A stretch of DNA of 45,302 nucleotides, from positions 1 to 45,302 of the forward strand of contig MSJH02000755.1 in assembly GCA_001931875.2 (NCBI GenBank). Reading direction: 5' to 3'. The notes under the pieces were generated by a model. That model worked only from the letters and a program-made list of their open reading frames with translations, was not told the DNA's origin and made no database searches. The stretch is from Byssochlamys sp. IMV 00236. Lineage: Eukaryota; Ascomycota; Eurotiomycetes; Eurotiales; Thermoascaceae. Below, piece by piece: positions 30,907 to 42,100 of the stretch; within the stretch, counting starts at the first letter, position 1; every line of letters begins with the position of its first letter. A program made the position numbers and the translations under genes.

Positions 30907-33900
30907 ATGATCACACAGATACTTCGACAAGGCAAACCTTTGACACATACCTTGTCCATGACTCGTTCACCGAGGTCATTTCATCATTTAAGTGATTGCA
31001 AGTTTTATTCACCTCCACTTTTACACCACGTGCCTCGTATTCGAACATATCATGCGGTGCCTCCTTCCACATCACTCATCTTGCAGAACCAAGTACGTTC
31101 GATTCAAGTAGGATCTATCCCTAAATTAGCTTTAAGAGCCTTTCGTTTTCCTGCTTTTGTAGCAGGCACGACTATTACAGGCGCAACTATTGCCAACAAC
31201 AAACTACAAGGTATTCGATTATGGAGGCAAAGTGTGTGTGTGTGTGTGATTCTAATTTGTTGTTAGATTGGGCGGAGAAAAGCTCGTCATTTATGCAAAA
31301 GAGAATGTTGGAAATAGAATCACTATTTGCTCAGGCGCAAGAAACTGTAGAAAACTTTGATATTTCGATACCAGAGATACATATACGATTGCCGGATACA
31401 GTGCGTCGACTGTTTGCTGGCAAGACAGAAGAGCAAAGCACGATAAATCACAAGCTAGGGCCCATGGAAGAAAAGGATAATAAGAAACAAGAAAACAATA
31501 ACAACAATAATGATGGGGAAGAGGCAGCAGCAGCAGCGGCTGTTGCTGCAGGTCTTGGATTATACATGAACAGTGATGGTGAAGAAGAAGAAGAAGAAGA
31601 AGAAGAACAAGACGAAAAGGACAAAAAGAAGAGAAAAAGGAACGGAATATCTTCACAGGATGAACAATTGATGATGTTGACCAAAAAACTTATTGAGATC
31701 AGAAGCATATTGATGTCTATTGATCATAATGAGACACTGAGACTACCCAGTATTGTCGTCATTGGATCTCAAAGTTCAGGCAAGAGCTCAGTGTTGGAGG
31801 CCATTGTAGGCCATGAATTTTTACCCAAGTGAGTTTTATTATTAAAAAAAAGCAAGAAATATGAACTGATTTTACTAGGGGAAATAACATGGTAACACGA
31901 CGACCCATTGAATTAACATTGATTCATACGCCAGATCAAAAGGAAGAATACGGTGAATTCCCAGAACTTGGGCTTGGTAAAATATTTGACTTTAAAAAGA
32001 TTCAAAAGACGTTGGTAGACATGAATCTGGCTGTATCGGAAGCTGAATGTGTATCTGAAAAGCCAATCGAACTTCGCATTTACTCACCTAATGTGCCTGA
32101 TCTTACTCTAATCGACCTACCAGGCTATATTCAGATTTCCAACCGCAATCAACCTGAAACATTGAAAAAGAAGATTGAAGATTTATGTGAAAAGTACATT
32201 CGTGGACCCAACATCATCTTGGCTGTCTGTAGTGCTAATGTCGACCTGGCAAATTCACCTGCCTTGAGGGCTAGTCGGAAATGGGACCCCCTCGGCTTAC
32301 GAACGATTGGTGTGATTACCAAAATGGACCTTGTGTCTCCTCAAATGGGTGCCTCCATTCTTCGTAACACAGACTATCCCTTACATTTAGGATACATCGG
32401 GGTTGTCTGTAAAGCACCCGATAACCCGACAGACGAAAACATGACAGATGCATTGATTAAGACAGAAGAAGCTTTCTTTAGATCTCATCTCATCTTTAAT
32501 CAAAGAGATATTCAAGTAGGCACTTCCACGCTTCGCCACAAACTGATGAACGTACTCGAACAAAGCATGGGGCGGTCCCTTTACAGTATTGTAGATGCGG
32601 TTCAACGAGAGCTTGAGGAAGCCAAGTATCAATTCAAGGTACAGTACAACGACAGAAGAGTCACGGCTGAATCCTATGTGGCCGAGACGATGGACTGCTT
32701 AAAGCACGACTTTAAAAATTTTGCAAACAACTTTGGAAAGCCGCAGGTGCGACATGAAGTCAGGTCCATGTTGGAGCAGCGCGTGTTGGATATCTGTGCA
32801 GAACAGTATTGGTGTGACCCCAAAATAGCAGAATTGCCCAAGGCAGCCTCAGACGATATCTACTGGCTCTACAAAATTGACCTTGCTTCGGCAGCATTAA
32901 CCAAGAGTGGTATCGGTCGGTCCACTACCCAGTTGGTCGTGGATGTGTTGATGAGCAATATGGAACGTTTGGCAAATGCCGAGTCGTTCAAGTATCACCC
33001 AGAGACACGCAAGCAAATAATGAACTTTGCAAGTGAAATTCTGAGAACCAAGTTTTTGACGACGAGTGATCAGGTAGAGAATACAATCAAGCCTTACAAG
33101 TTTGAGGTATATATATATATATATATAATATTGTTTGTATATTGGCTTTTGATGACAAGAGAAAATTCTCCTAGGTGGAAGTAACAGATGTTGAATGGAA
33201 CGAGGGAGTGAAGCGATCTATTGCCTTGCTTGAAAAAGAGTTGGAGATGTGTGAGGAAATGACTACATCCATCAAGAACTCAGTTGGCAAGAAGAAACTT
33301 CAGAGCGCAATCAATTATGTACTGGATATGGACAAGGAAGAATATCGTCGCAAACTGGAAAATGAAACAGTAGAAGTGAAAGGAGAAGAACAACAACAAC
33401 AACAAGACGAAGAAGAAGTGAAATCAATTTATAATCCTAAGCTTTTGAAGAAGGCTAAAGATGCAATATTTTTAAGAGATCGTGCAATGATATTAAAGTA
33501 TCGTATCGCAGCATTGAAGAGTCGACAATGTAAGAGTTCCGAAAATAAGCAGTATTGTCCTGAGGCATTTTTGAATGTGATTGCCGAGAAATTGACATAT
33601 ACAGTAAGTAAGCACACAATGCATAAAGTATTACTAAACCTTAAATTGAATAGGCGGTTATGTTCATTCAAGTTGAGCTTCTAAACGAGTTCTTTTTCCA
33701 ATTTCCTCGAGAAGTAGATAATAGACTTGTTTATGAAATGGATCGACAGCAAATCCAGCAATTTGCAAGAGAGAATCCACCGATCCTAAGACATTTGGAA
33801 TTACAAGAACGTAAGATGAAACTGGAAGAAGTGATGGATAAGCTGAATTACCTGGTAAGAAGACAAGCAGACAGACAGTCTTATTCCACCAATACAACAA

Positions 33901-33920
33901 AGTCTAATCCATACATGTAA
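30907..33920 (+). CDS. MGM1: Mitochondrial dynamin-like GTPase Mgm1/OPA1
   Basis: This is the inner-membrane fusion and cristae-shaping GTPase. Exons 30907-31210, 31267-31828, 31879-33106, 33175-33603 and 33654-33920 give about 929 residues. A long basic, hydroxylated N-terminal presequence leads to a weak hydrophobic segment (about 80-98). Next comes a spacer with poly-Ala and long poly-Glu runs (about 180-235), then the GTPase domain with G1 [14 protein letters not shown] and TKMD, and the middle/stalk region. [11 protein letters not shown] and [17 protein letters not shown] match Mgm1 and exclude Vps1/Dnm1. The low-complexity spacer is not conserved in the family. The first intron contains a (GT)n run (31233-31247). 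Confidence 0.93.
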
Positions 33921-34065
33921 ATTTGTGTACGCTTTGAACTAATACCCTTAACACCAATAAAATATTACTAATTTTGGTCCCTTTATTAAATACACATCCG
34001 TTCTTTTTCTTATTTATACTCCTCTTCTTCCTTACTTTCTTTCTTTCTTTCTTTCACTTGAAAAA

Positions 34066-35280
34066 ATGGTACCAGACTTATTTCATAGAAGCAATATCAC
34101 GGACTTTGCCTTTGATCCCTCAACAGGTTATAATGACTCCATGATTGATTGCTTTACTATAAGAGAGAACAAGGCGAATAGTCATCACATCGAAAGCATG
34201 GACAATTATATTACAAAGGTTTTTTTATATATATTATCCATATTTGGACTGTAACTGACCTTTTTTTTATATATATATTTGTGTGTACTACAGCGACATA
34301 ATTACACTCAGATCGCACAAACTGATCAGTCGCCCTCTCGTGGCTACTTTTCGCCATTATCGTCACCTGTATTGCCTCTGGAACTATCATCTATTGATAA
34401 TGAGAACGTGCTTTTATTAACTCAGCAACTGGCCTTGGTAGAGGCACAACAGTCGTTGCTTAGAGAGCAGCTTATTCAAGAAGACCTCGAATCCGCGGGA
34501 AAATCAGTTTATCGCACGGATCAAGCATTGATTCAGCGACAACAAGAACAACAAGAACATCAAGGATCACCCTTGCAATATAACGCAGTGAATAGTAGTA
34601 GTAGTAGTAGTAGCAGTAGTAGTAGTGGTGCTGATCATACACAAGTATATAATTATCAGCATGTCTATCCGGTGTCAGCCACACCGGCATCTTTGATGAA
34701 TCTGGATAATCGTCTTCATTCTACTCCTACTATGACAGGGGCATCTGTAGACATACATCTATCCGATCAACCGACGCCTATAGAACAGCACATAAGCTAC
34801 AACAAAAATCACAAGCTCGAGGCTGTCAAGGATGAGATACACTTATCTGCCAAACGAACAATGTCACCACGTGCATTAAAGCCTCTTGTCTCACCCTACC
34901 TACAGCCTGATCATAGGAGCCTTCAATTCCTGAATGCTGGGGGAGCGCCTGTAATGGACCACCGTCGATCAGCTCATAAAGTAGCAGAACAAAGAAGAAG
35001 AGACACGCTCAAGCAGAGCTTTGATGAACTGAGAGGGGAAATTGTCGAACTCTTGGTTTCTCGTAGTGCCCATTATTTAACAGAGAACGTCGATCTGATC
35101 AGAAAAGAAAAAGAAAAAGAAGTGAAAGCGATGAGCAAGATATTGATTGTACAACACTCGTATGAATATATTACTCAGTTAAAAGCAGAAGTTCGAGAAA
35201 ATAATGAAAGGATGAGACATATGCAAACAGAATTGCAAGCATTAAGACAAAGAGTTGCAGAGTTGGAAAGACATCATTAA
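34066..35280 (+). CDS. bHLH transcription factor
   Basis: Exons 34066-34218 and 34294-35280 give 379 residues. The N-terminal two thirds is low complexity, with a Gln-rich segment, a Ser run coded by AGT/AGC repeats (34590-34626) and SP sites. The DNA-binding domain starts at DHRRSAHKVAEQRRRDTLK (coded about 34958-35014). It has the H-E-R triplet (His, Glu, Arg spaced as in class B bHLH proteins), which predicts E-box CACGTG binding. An unusually long loop rich in Lys/Glu (KEKEKEVKAMSK) precedes helix 2 (ILIVQHSYEYITQL), and a leucine-zipper-like coiled coil runs to the C terminus. Targets are unknown; INO4/RTG3-like factors are possible relatives. Confidence 0.88.
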
Positions 35281-35573
35281 CGGAGGCATTATAATTTATA
35301 TATATATCACAGGGCATTTTGCATTTATTTATAAATCATTTAGAAGAGGGGCATCTTTTTCATGCATATATACAACAATAAAACTTTTATATATATTTAT
35401 TTGTATAAAAAAAAAGATATTTGTATTATTATAAAAAGGATAGACAAGGTATCCCTTAGATATATATGTGTGTGCGTGAGTGTGTGTGTGTATTTAACCA
35501 AGTATGGCCACATCCAAGTGACACATATGATCATTATTTATACAAAGTAAAGTCCTCTGTAATATACATATAT

Positions 35574-36522
35574 TTACTCTTCATCTTCCTCGGTAAGTTT
35601 TTTATCAGGAAACGTTCTAAGCCATTGCATACGTGGTCCCGTCGATGACAGTGGACTAACACGAAATCCAAATATTTTTGGTTGATAGACAGTAGGCGTA
35701 ACTTCTCTGATACATTCAGGAAAGGTGTGAAAGAAGAGGTGAGGGAATGTTGTACCAAAATGAGCTCCTAATATATAAAAAATATATATATACATTATAC
35801 AATACTAGATGAGTATATATATCAAGTCTTTACCATCAATGTGAGCATATTTCGGATTAGGTGGTATATAGATATCCTTGCAGTTTGGGCAATAAAGACG
35901 TACATTACTCTGCTTTGGTGTATCATGTTGACCACAGGGCAAGAGATGACAACCATCACAATAATATCTAGGACATTTGCCAAATTCACCTGCCTTATAT
36001 TTTTCCAGCTATAACAATGATGAGTTTATAGATAGACAATATGATCTTTTCCTACTTGTTACCATTTGTAGCATACCATCCTTTGTAATGATATACCGCT
36101 GATGAATCAAGCCATACAATAGTTCTGCTGAGGGTTGAAGTAAGCTCAAGTCAGGAATACGGCTGTACATCGCATCATTGGGTTCCATATTAAGAATGAC
36201 TTCAAGCGTTTCTTTGTATAAGGGCACTTGAGAACTCAACCCGCTTAAATTGAAAGGATCTTCGATAAATTTCTCGTCTATTTCTGCATAATACTTGTGA
36301 TTAGGCGCTGAACAGAACCAACTAATCCACTAAGGCTTCATTAGTCTCTTTCTCTCTCTACCTTTCTTTTCTTTTTATTAATAATTACCGATTGAGGTTG
36401 ATCTAAATCCATAGAAGCTGAATCGTCACCATCTATATTGAAATTTAGTTGATGTTGCTCATGTACAATATAAACAAGATAAATTAGAAAATAAAGTCAA
36501 TATTACCAATATAAACGTTCAT
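35574..36522 (-). CDS. Casein kinase II regulatory (beta) subunit
   Basis: Exons (minus) are 36522-36507, 36432-36389, 36329-36063, 36008-35834 and 35767-35574, giving 231 residues. It has the conserved SWISWFC start, an acidic loop region, and a zinc ribbon formed by CPRYYC and CPNC with an insertion of about 20 residues (CDGCHLLPCGQHD). The dimer-interface/C-terminal block AHFGTTFPHLFFHTFPE, then KIFGFRVSP, matches CK2 beta of animals and yeasts. The C terminus ends in an acidic tail (KKLTEEDEE). A further extension of 20 residues with acidic sites (DGDDSASMDLD) precedes the conserved part. It acts with the CK2 catalytic subunit, not seen here. Confidence 0.93.
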
Positions 36523-37144
36523 TTTGGTTAACAAGGTTTTTGTTTAAAAGAAGAGGAAAAAAAAAGAACTTGTCTAGCAAAAAGTCACGGGGTTGTAGCT
36601 TTTTTTTTTTTTGAAGGGCAACATTGAAAGCAGTAAATTGAAAAGTTTCTTTGTCCATTAGTTAGTTTTTACTTTTCTAAAAAAGGATGTATTTATTCGA
36701 ATGAATGGTAGCATTAACAATACTATATACAAATAATTTGTAAGTCATTGATATATATATATTTATGATACGTGTCTTATTAAGCTTTATTTAAAGCGTA
36801 TCTCTTTTACGTTATACATTGCTGTACTACATGCAATACCTGTACGATATAGCCACGCGGTCTTGGAGAGACTATCGTCATTATGATAGAATTAACCTTA
36901 TTTTGAGACGTATATGTGATAATGGAGAAATTTCAAGCAATTGGTAATTATCTGTGTTTAAGAGAAAAAGAACCACAAAAAGCCACACTTGTGAAACTGA
37001 TGACTTGTAGCAGCTTAGCTTAATAAGGATTGTATGAAATACATTAGTATGCTTATTCATGTCTCTATCGAATTATACTGTTTAATGACAAGAGTCATTG
37101 TCTTTAGATTTATCTTTGATTCAGTGAAACATTTATCAAAAAAG

Positions 37145-37185
<41 letters not shown>

Positions 37186-37915
37186 GAAAATAGCCATTTT
37201 CAGCCGAGAGTGTAAAATTATAAATGTGAATCCTTTTGTAAGATGTTTAGCTGAAAGTTTTGTATTTTAAAGCTACAAATCATCTCTCAAAGAATGTATG
37301 CGTCTAACAGCGGATTATATCAACTGTCTATTAACTTTGGACTCAGACTGTGTACATTCATATTGATGACCTACCCTTCAATTTGTGCTCATTCTTAACG
37401 TCAAGTTACAATAAAGAACATGGAAATAATAAAAGGGGAAGAACAAGGTCATTTATTAGATATTTTCAATACAAACTGGTTTTGGTTCAGTATTCTTCGA
37501 TATAGATCGTCATAAAACTAACATTTGGGTTGCCAAATAAGAATGTTATTTAGCCAAAAATCTACCCTGGCCTATTCTCAGAATCTATAAAATCTATCTT
37601 TACTTCCTATTAAAGATCGTGGCGCATTATATAAACAATTTATCTGTGTTTGTATGTACACTCTTGATGATTAAGTCATGACACACAAGGCAGTCTTAAA
37701 CTTGATTATTACATCTCAATCATGTAAGGAAACATAAAGAACCCATGAAGAAGAAAGAAAAAGAAAATACCAGAATAAGTAAGAATGCAAGAAAAAGGGG
37801 GAGCCACATTATCAAACGTCATTGTATATAGGCTGAATTTTATGATAAAAAGAGAATTTTCTCTATTTCTTTCTTTCTCTCTCTCTCTCTTCCCTCCCCC
37901 TTACTTATTACATTT
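36523..37915. other. Long intergenic region upstream of CK2 beta
   Basis: About 1.4 kb without a recognised gene. It holds an uninterrupted run of 40 A (37145-37184) and a C/T-rich stretch at 37861-37905 just before the putative small peptide gene. Short ORFs here have no family features. Confidence 0.45.
37145..37184 (+). repeat. Poly(A) tract, 40 nt
   Basis: An unbroken run of A in intergenic DNA. No retroelement sequence or target-site duplication was seen next to it. Exact length is uncertain because homopolymers are error-prone in sequencing. Confidence 0.8.
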
Positions 37916-38169
37916 ATGCGCTCAATTCATTATATTCTTACCTTCTTCATCGTCCTGTGCGCTATCTCCTTTGTGAATGTAAATAATAACTAAAATTCTT
38001 CATTTGGGTTTACTTATTTTATATATAGGCGAGCAATAATTTAGAAAGAAAGCATATTATAACACGTTCTATTCCCTCAGATTCTTCTTCTTCTTCAAAG
38101 ACCACATCAAAAACCGAGCCGATTTTTGCTTTGGTGGTCGTAATAGCTCTTGGCTCATTGATGTTTTAA
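37916..38169 (+). CDS. Putative 65-aa secreted or GPI-anchored peptide
   Basis: Exons 37916-37972 and 38029-38169 join in frame to give 65 residues. The N terminus MRSIHYILTFFIVLCAISF is a good signal peptide. A short polar middle rich in Ser/Lys/Thr follows, and the C terminus FALVVVIALGSLMF is hydrophobic and ends at the stop codon, the layout of a GPI-anchoring signal or a tail anchor. The exon boundary (TTT|gtgaat ... atatag|GCG) is plausible but the donor is not the strongest consensus. A pyrimidine-rich tract precedes the ATG, as for other genes here. No homologue is recognised. The double hydrophobic layout is the main argument that it is real. Confidence 0.4.
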
Positions 38170-38468
38170 ATGACGCTCTTAAGCCTGTTGCAGATCCCCC
38201 TCATAAACACCTGTAAACAGATAAGCAAGAAACAAGTAACTGTACATAGCTTAATTCATCATATACACATACACATATACATTATATCCACACTTATACA
38301 TGCACGCACGCGCATGTATGCATACATCTATACACATATATAATACCGGCTGTGGAAAGAGAGAAAGTTGTCACTTTATTTAAATATAAATAATAAATTA
38401 AAAAGTTGCACTATTTCCATACTACCTGTTACCATAGAAACAAACGTTGTTGAGCATGGATCAAGTAA

Positions 38469-38505
<37 letters not shown>

Positions 38506-38608
38506 GCATGTTTTGATATTTTAAAGCGACTTCTTCAATATTAATTCCGCCACAGACAGTCCTGATTTTATGCCCACTTTTCTTTTTTTTTTTTCCTTTC
38601 CTTTAAAA
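38170..38608. other. Intergenic region with alternating purine-pyrimidine and poly(A) tracts
   Basis: These 439 bases contain a 33-nt strictly alternating purine-pyrimidine stretch (38295-38327), a 32-nt A-run (38472-38503) and a C/T-rich tract just before the next ATG (38578-38603). No gene was seen. Confidence 0.5.
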
Positions 38609-39119
38609 ATGTCAAAGCAACCTTTAAATCTTTTCGACATGTTGAACAAAGACAATACTAATGGATCAACAAATCCTTCTTCGACTCTTGATGGTAAAGT
38701 TTAAAAAGAAAGAGAGAGAGAAAGATCTTTTGGTAACTTAGATCTCTTTATAGTTTTATCAAGAGTACAAGCCTTTCTACCGCAGATCCAACAAGCAAAC
38801 CAGCAGTTACTGACAAAAGACACTTCAGAACTAAATATTGAAAATGTCAGCGAAGACGAAGGACAATATATAGAAATGGTTTGTGTGTTTTTTTAATAAA
38901 CACAACCCTTTAGACTAACCATGTCTGTAGAATCTGGGCTTAGGAGTCTATGATTTGACGAATAAAGGCGATGGATCTGATAACGAAGAAGAACAAGAGG
39001 AAACAATAAAATTACCAACTGATGCTGGATGTGATAAAAAGCCAATAATTCAAGTTTTAAATAAAGACGACACAGATAGTGATTCTGACAGTAGTAAAGA
39101 AGATAGTGACGACGAATAA
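38609..39119 (+). CDS. NOPCHAP1-like box C/D snoRNP assembly factor (DUF4598)
   Basis: Exons 38609-38693, 38754-38878 and 38931-39119 give 132 residues. The core DVLSRVQAFLPQIQQANQQL, then ELNIENV and a YIEMNLGLGVYDL block, matches human NOPCHAP1 (C12orf45), which hands NOP58 to the R2TP/RUVBL machinery for box C/D snoRNP assembly in the nucleus. An IKLPTDAG-like segment and an acidic Asp/Ser C-terminal tail with likely CK2 sites complete it, in the same order as the human protein. The stop is 40 bases from the convergent UFD2 stop. Confidence 0.83.
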
Positions 39120-39159
39120 AGAAAAAAAAAACATTCAGACAATTTATGTATATTCAACA

Positions 39160-42100
39160 TTATGCGCTTGTGTCCATTTTTTCTCCTCTCTTACTCTTTT
39201 GCTCGCCTTTCCAAGAAGCAATTTTCTCCTTTAACTCAGTTGCTATAACAAAACGAAAATCAGCATTATGAACAAAAACTTGTATTATAAATAAATTACC
39301 TGGTTGGACCATATCCATTGACAATGGCATACGGTTGAAAGGATCACGGGTATCGCCGAGCAGATGGGCACGAATAGTACTACGATCGACAATTACGTTG
39401 GACGTAGGCAGTAAGACAGGATCTTCCATTAAAGTAAAGAAAATAGGATCCAAAAACTCGTCAGGGACTTCGCCCATTTCTTCTTCTTCCTCAACTCCAG
39501 TTTGTACAGCTTGTTCTACTCGGTTGACAAACTGTTCAAGCGCATGAATGTCATCCAAGGGCTTTAAACCGTGCTTCTGTAAGATGGATGCTGCTCTAGA
39601 GAAATATTCCTTCTTGTAAGATCGACCATCTCGTGCGACGGCTTCGACAAAAGTATCCGTGTTTAGGTGAAGGTAAATGTCAATGATCTCTGACAGTAGT
39701 TTACGTGGATTGAAGTGATATCTTTCCGGGTTCTTGACCTTTAGCTCAGTGCATTTGGGTCCTACTAGCTGAACGAGGTTATAGTCCAACATGGCTGCCA
39801 AACGGTCAACAATCTCATTGACCAAGAAGGGCTCAACAACTTCGGCTGTCATATAATTAAGCATATGCACTGTTTCGTTACCCAAGGCGACATAGGACTG
39901 TGCTTGTCTTTCAAGTGATCTAAGATTGCCTTCACGCTCTTGACGATATTGCTAAGTTTTCAAAAACAAAACAAAAATATGAATGGTCAACAATGAACGT
40001 ACGCTCATATTCAAAAAATGTCTTACAGGTGTCTGTGCTTCCCAAGCGGCTTGGTTACTCATCTCTGTTTGAATCTGATGAATCTCTGCTAGCTTGCTTA
40101 GACTTTCGTCCATAAGATAGGTCACATCGCTCATCAACATATTGACAAAACGTGTAAATGTATCTGAATTCCTATAGAAAAGAGTTGAGTCGTAAAGCTC
40201 ATGAATTGATGGTTATCCCTGCTTACCTGCTTGCTTCTCTCAATTTTGCGCGATGGGCTGGATGGTTCCAGAGAGTCTTCATGATATGACTGATATTATA
40301 ACGAATATTGAATTTGTCATAAAACTGTGAACTAGCCCCAGTCTGTTCCACCTCTGTCATTGAAGAGGTGAATAAAGAAGAATGTTGTTTTTGTAAGACA
40401 CTTACCAACATAAAAGTTCATCAGAGAGGGTACAAGGTGCTCTAGAGACAATGGATGGGAGTTTAATATCGCTTCTAGTTCGCCAGGAATACCACGGGCA
40501 ATAGGGAAGGTGAAGAAGAATAAAACCTAATGTGAACAGTAAGTATTGTATTGCTTATTCTATGCCATCACACATTTACCTCTACTAGCTTAGCTTTCAA
40601 GTATGGGTTTTTGACATATTTCGTATTTCTTAGAAAAGTAAGGATGAATGCAGCCAACTGATCGTGAGGGCATTGATGCATGACCTGCGTTTCATAACCA
40701 TGCCTAGATAAATTGGTTTATATAGCACTTTCTTATTTTTATATATAAAATAACTTACTTTCCAATAAAAATGTAGAGTTCAACAATGTCTTCAATAATC
40801 CATTCTGGAAGCATAGCAAAGTTTTCGGGGACTTGTTCTGGTAGAGGCAAATGGACAGTTTCCCAGGGATGTTTATGCTTAGGATCAACTATACGAATCA
40901 ACCATGCCATCACCAAGTCGTAAAATCTGATGGTTTCAGCGAGAAAGGAAGGGTCCAAGATCATAGTTTCATAAGCTAAGCGATAAGCCGTCATTTGCTC
41001 TAGTTTTGCCTATAAGTACATACGTCAAGCGTCCTGAAAGATATACGACAATTTGTATATGCTTACCTTCATTCTTTTAGAAACGAAATCAGCCAGCACT
41101 GCCTGAGGAGTCTACAGAGATATGTTTAGCTTCGTTGAGTAAATTATGTTATATACACGTACATTAGCTGCGCGTATGGCCTCTTGTTGAGCTCTTTCTG
41201 CCTGCTTCTTAATCTCTCCAAACTCTCGAATAAATTCGCCATAGTTCACTATGGCACGAATAGGTCCATAGTGCATAAAGGCAAGCGTTAAAAAGAAGCA
41301 TTCGGTAATAAAGTTGTGATCTATATCAGTAAGATTAATATCGGCCTGCTTTCATATACCTATTCTCTTATACTTTTTAGTTCTTGTTGTTCTCCATAGT
41401 AAGCATCTGATTGTTCCTTTGTAGCATTGATTTTAGTGTCTTCAGTTACATTTATTCGCTTGCTTGTACGGAAATAAGTAGAGTCAATCTTGTCAATCTT
41501 TGATGATCTCACGTCCAAGAATGGATCACAGAACTTCAGGAGAACACCCGTGATGTTGTGCATAAATCCGTCAGATGCAACCGTTTGAGGGTCCACTTGC
41601 ATCTGAGCCCGCTTTTCATTGAGCTGAATAGCATAGCTAAAATAATCCAAGAGTCTGTCTCTTGCTTCAGGATTTGCTCTCACGATAGAGTTGCATACGT
41701 TAAACATGGTTTTCTATAATGGTGTGAGTCATGCCTTTACAAAAAAAAAGAGAAAGACTTACCTGAATGTTCGATACACTGCCGCGGAGGCCGTTTTTGC
41801 ATGATTCTAAGTCTGCTGAGTTTCTATTTTCTGCATTCTGAAAATAAGTCTCGGCTACTTTGTTCTGAGAAAAGGATAAGTGAACGAGATATCAATCAGC
41901 ATTGTTACATTTACTGTTGGATCAGGATATGCGCTCAATTTAAAGTAAGGGCCGAGGAGCGAAAGATCCTCAATGTTTTTTGCTGTGACATTTTCAGGTT
42001 TGAACTCTGGTAAACAGGTAATCTATTCTTGCCCCCCTTTGAATGTAAGTAAATGCTTTTTACATGATTTTCCTTGACCTTACCATGGAGGCAATGATTT

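Noticed and set aside
35362..35550. Tyr/Ile/Val-rich short ORFs after the bHLH gene
   Set aside because: Low-complexity AT- and GT-repeat translation in a convergent 3' UTR region; no gene features.
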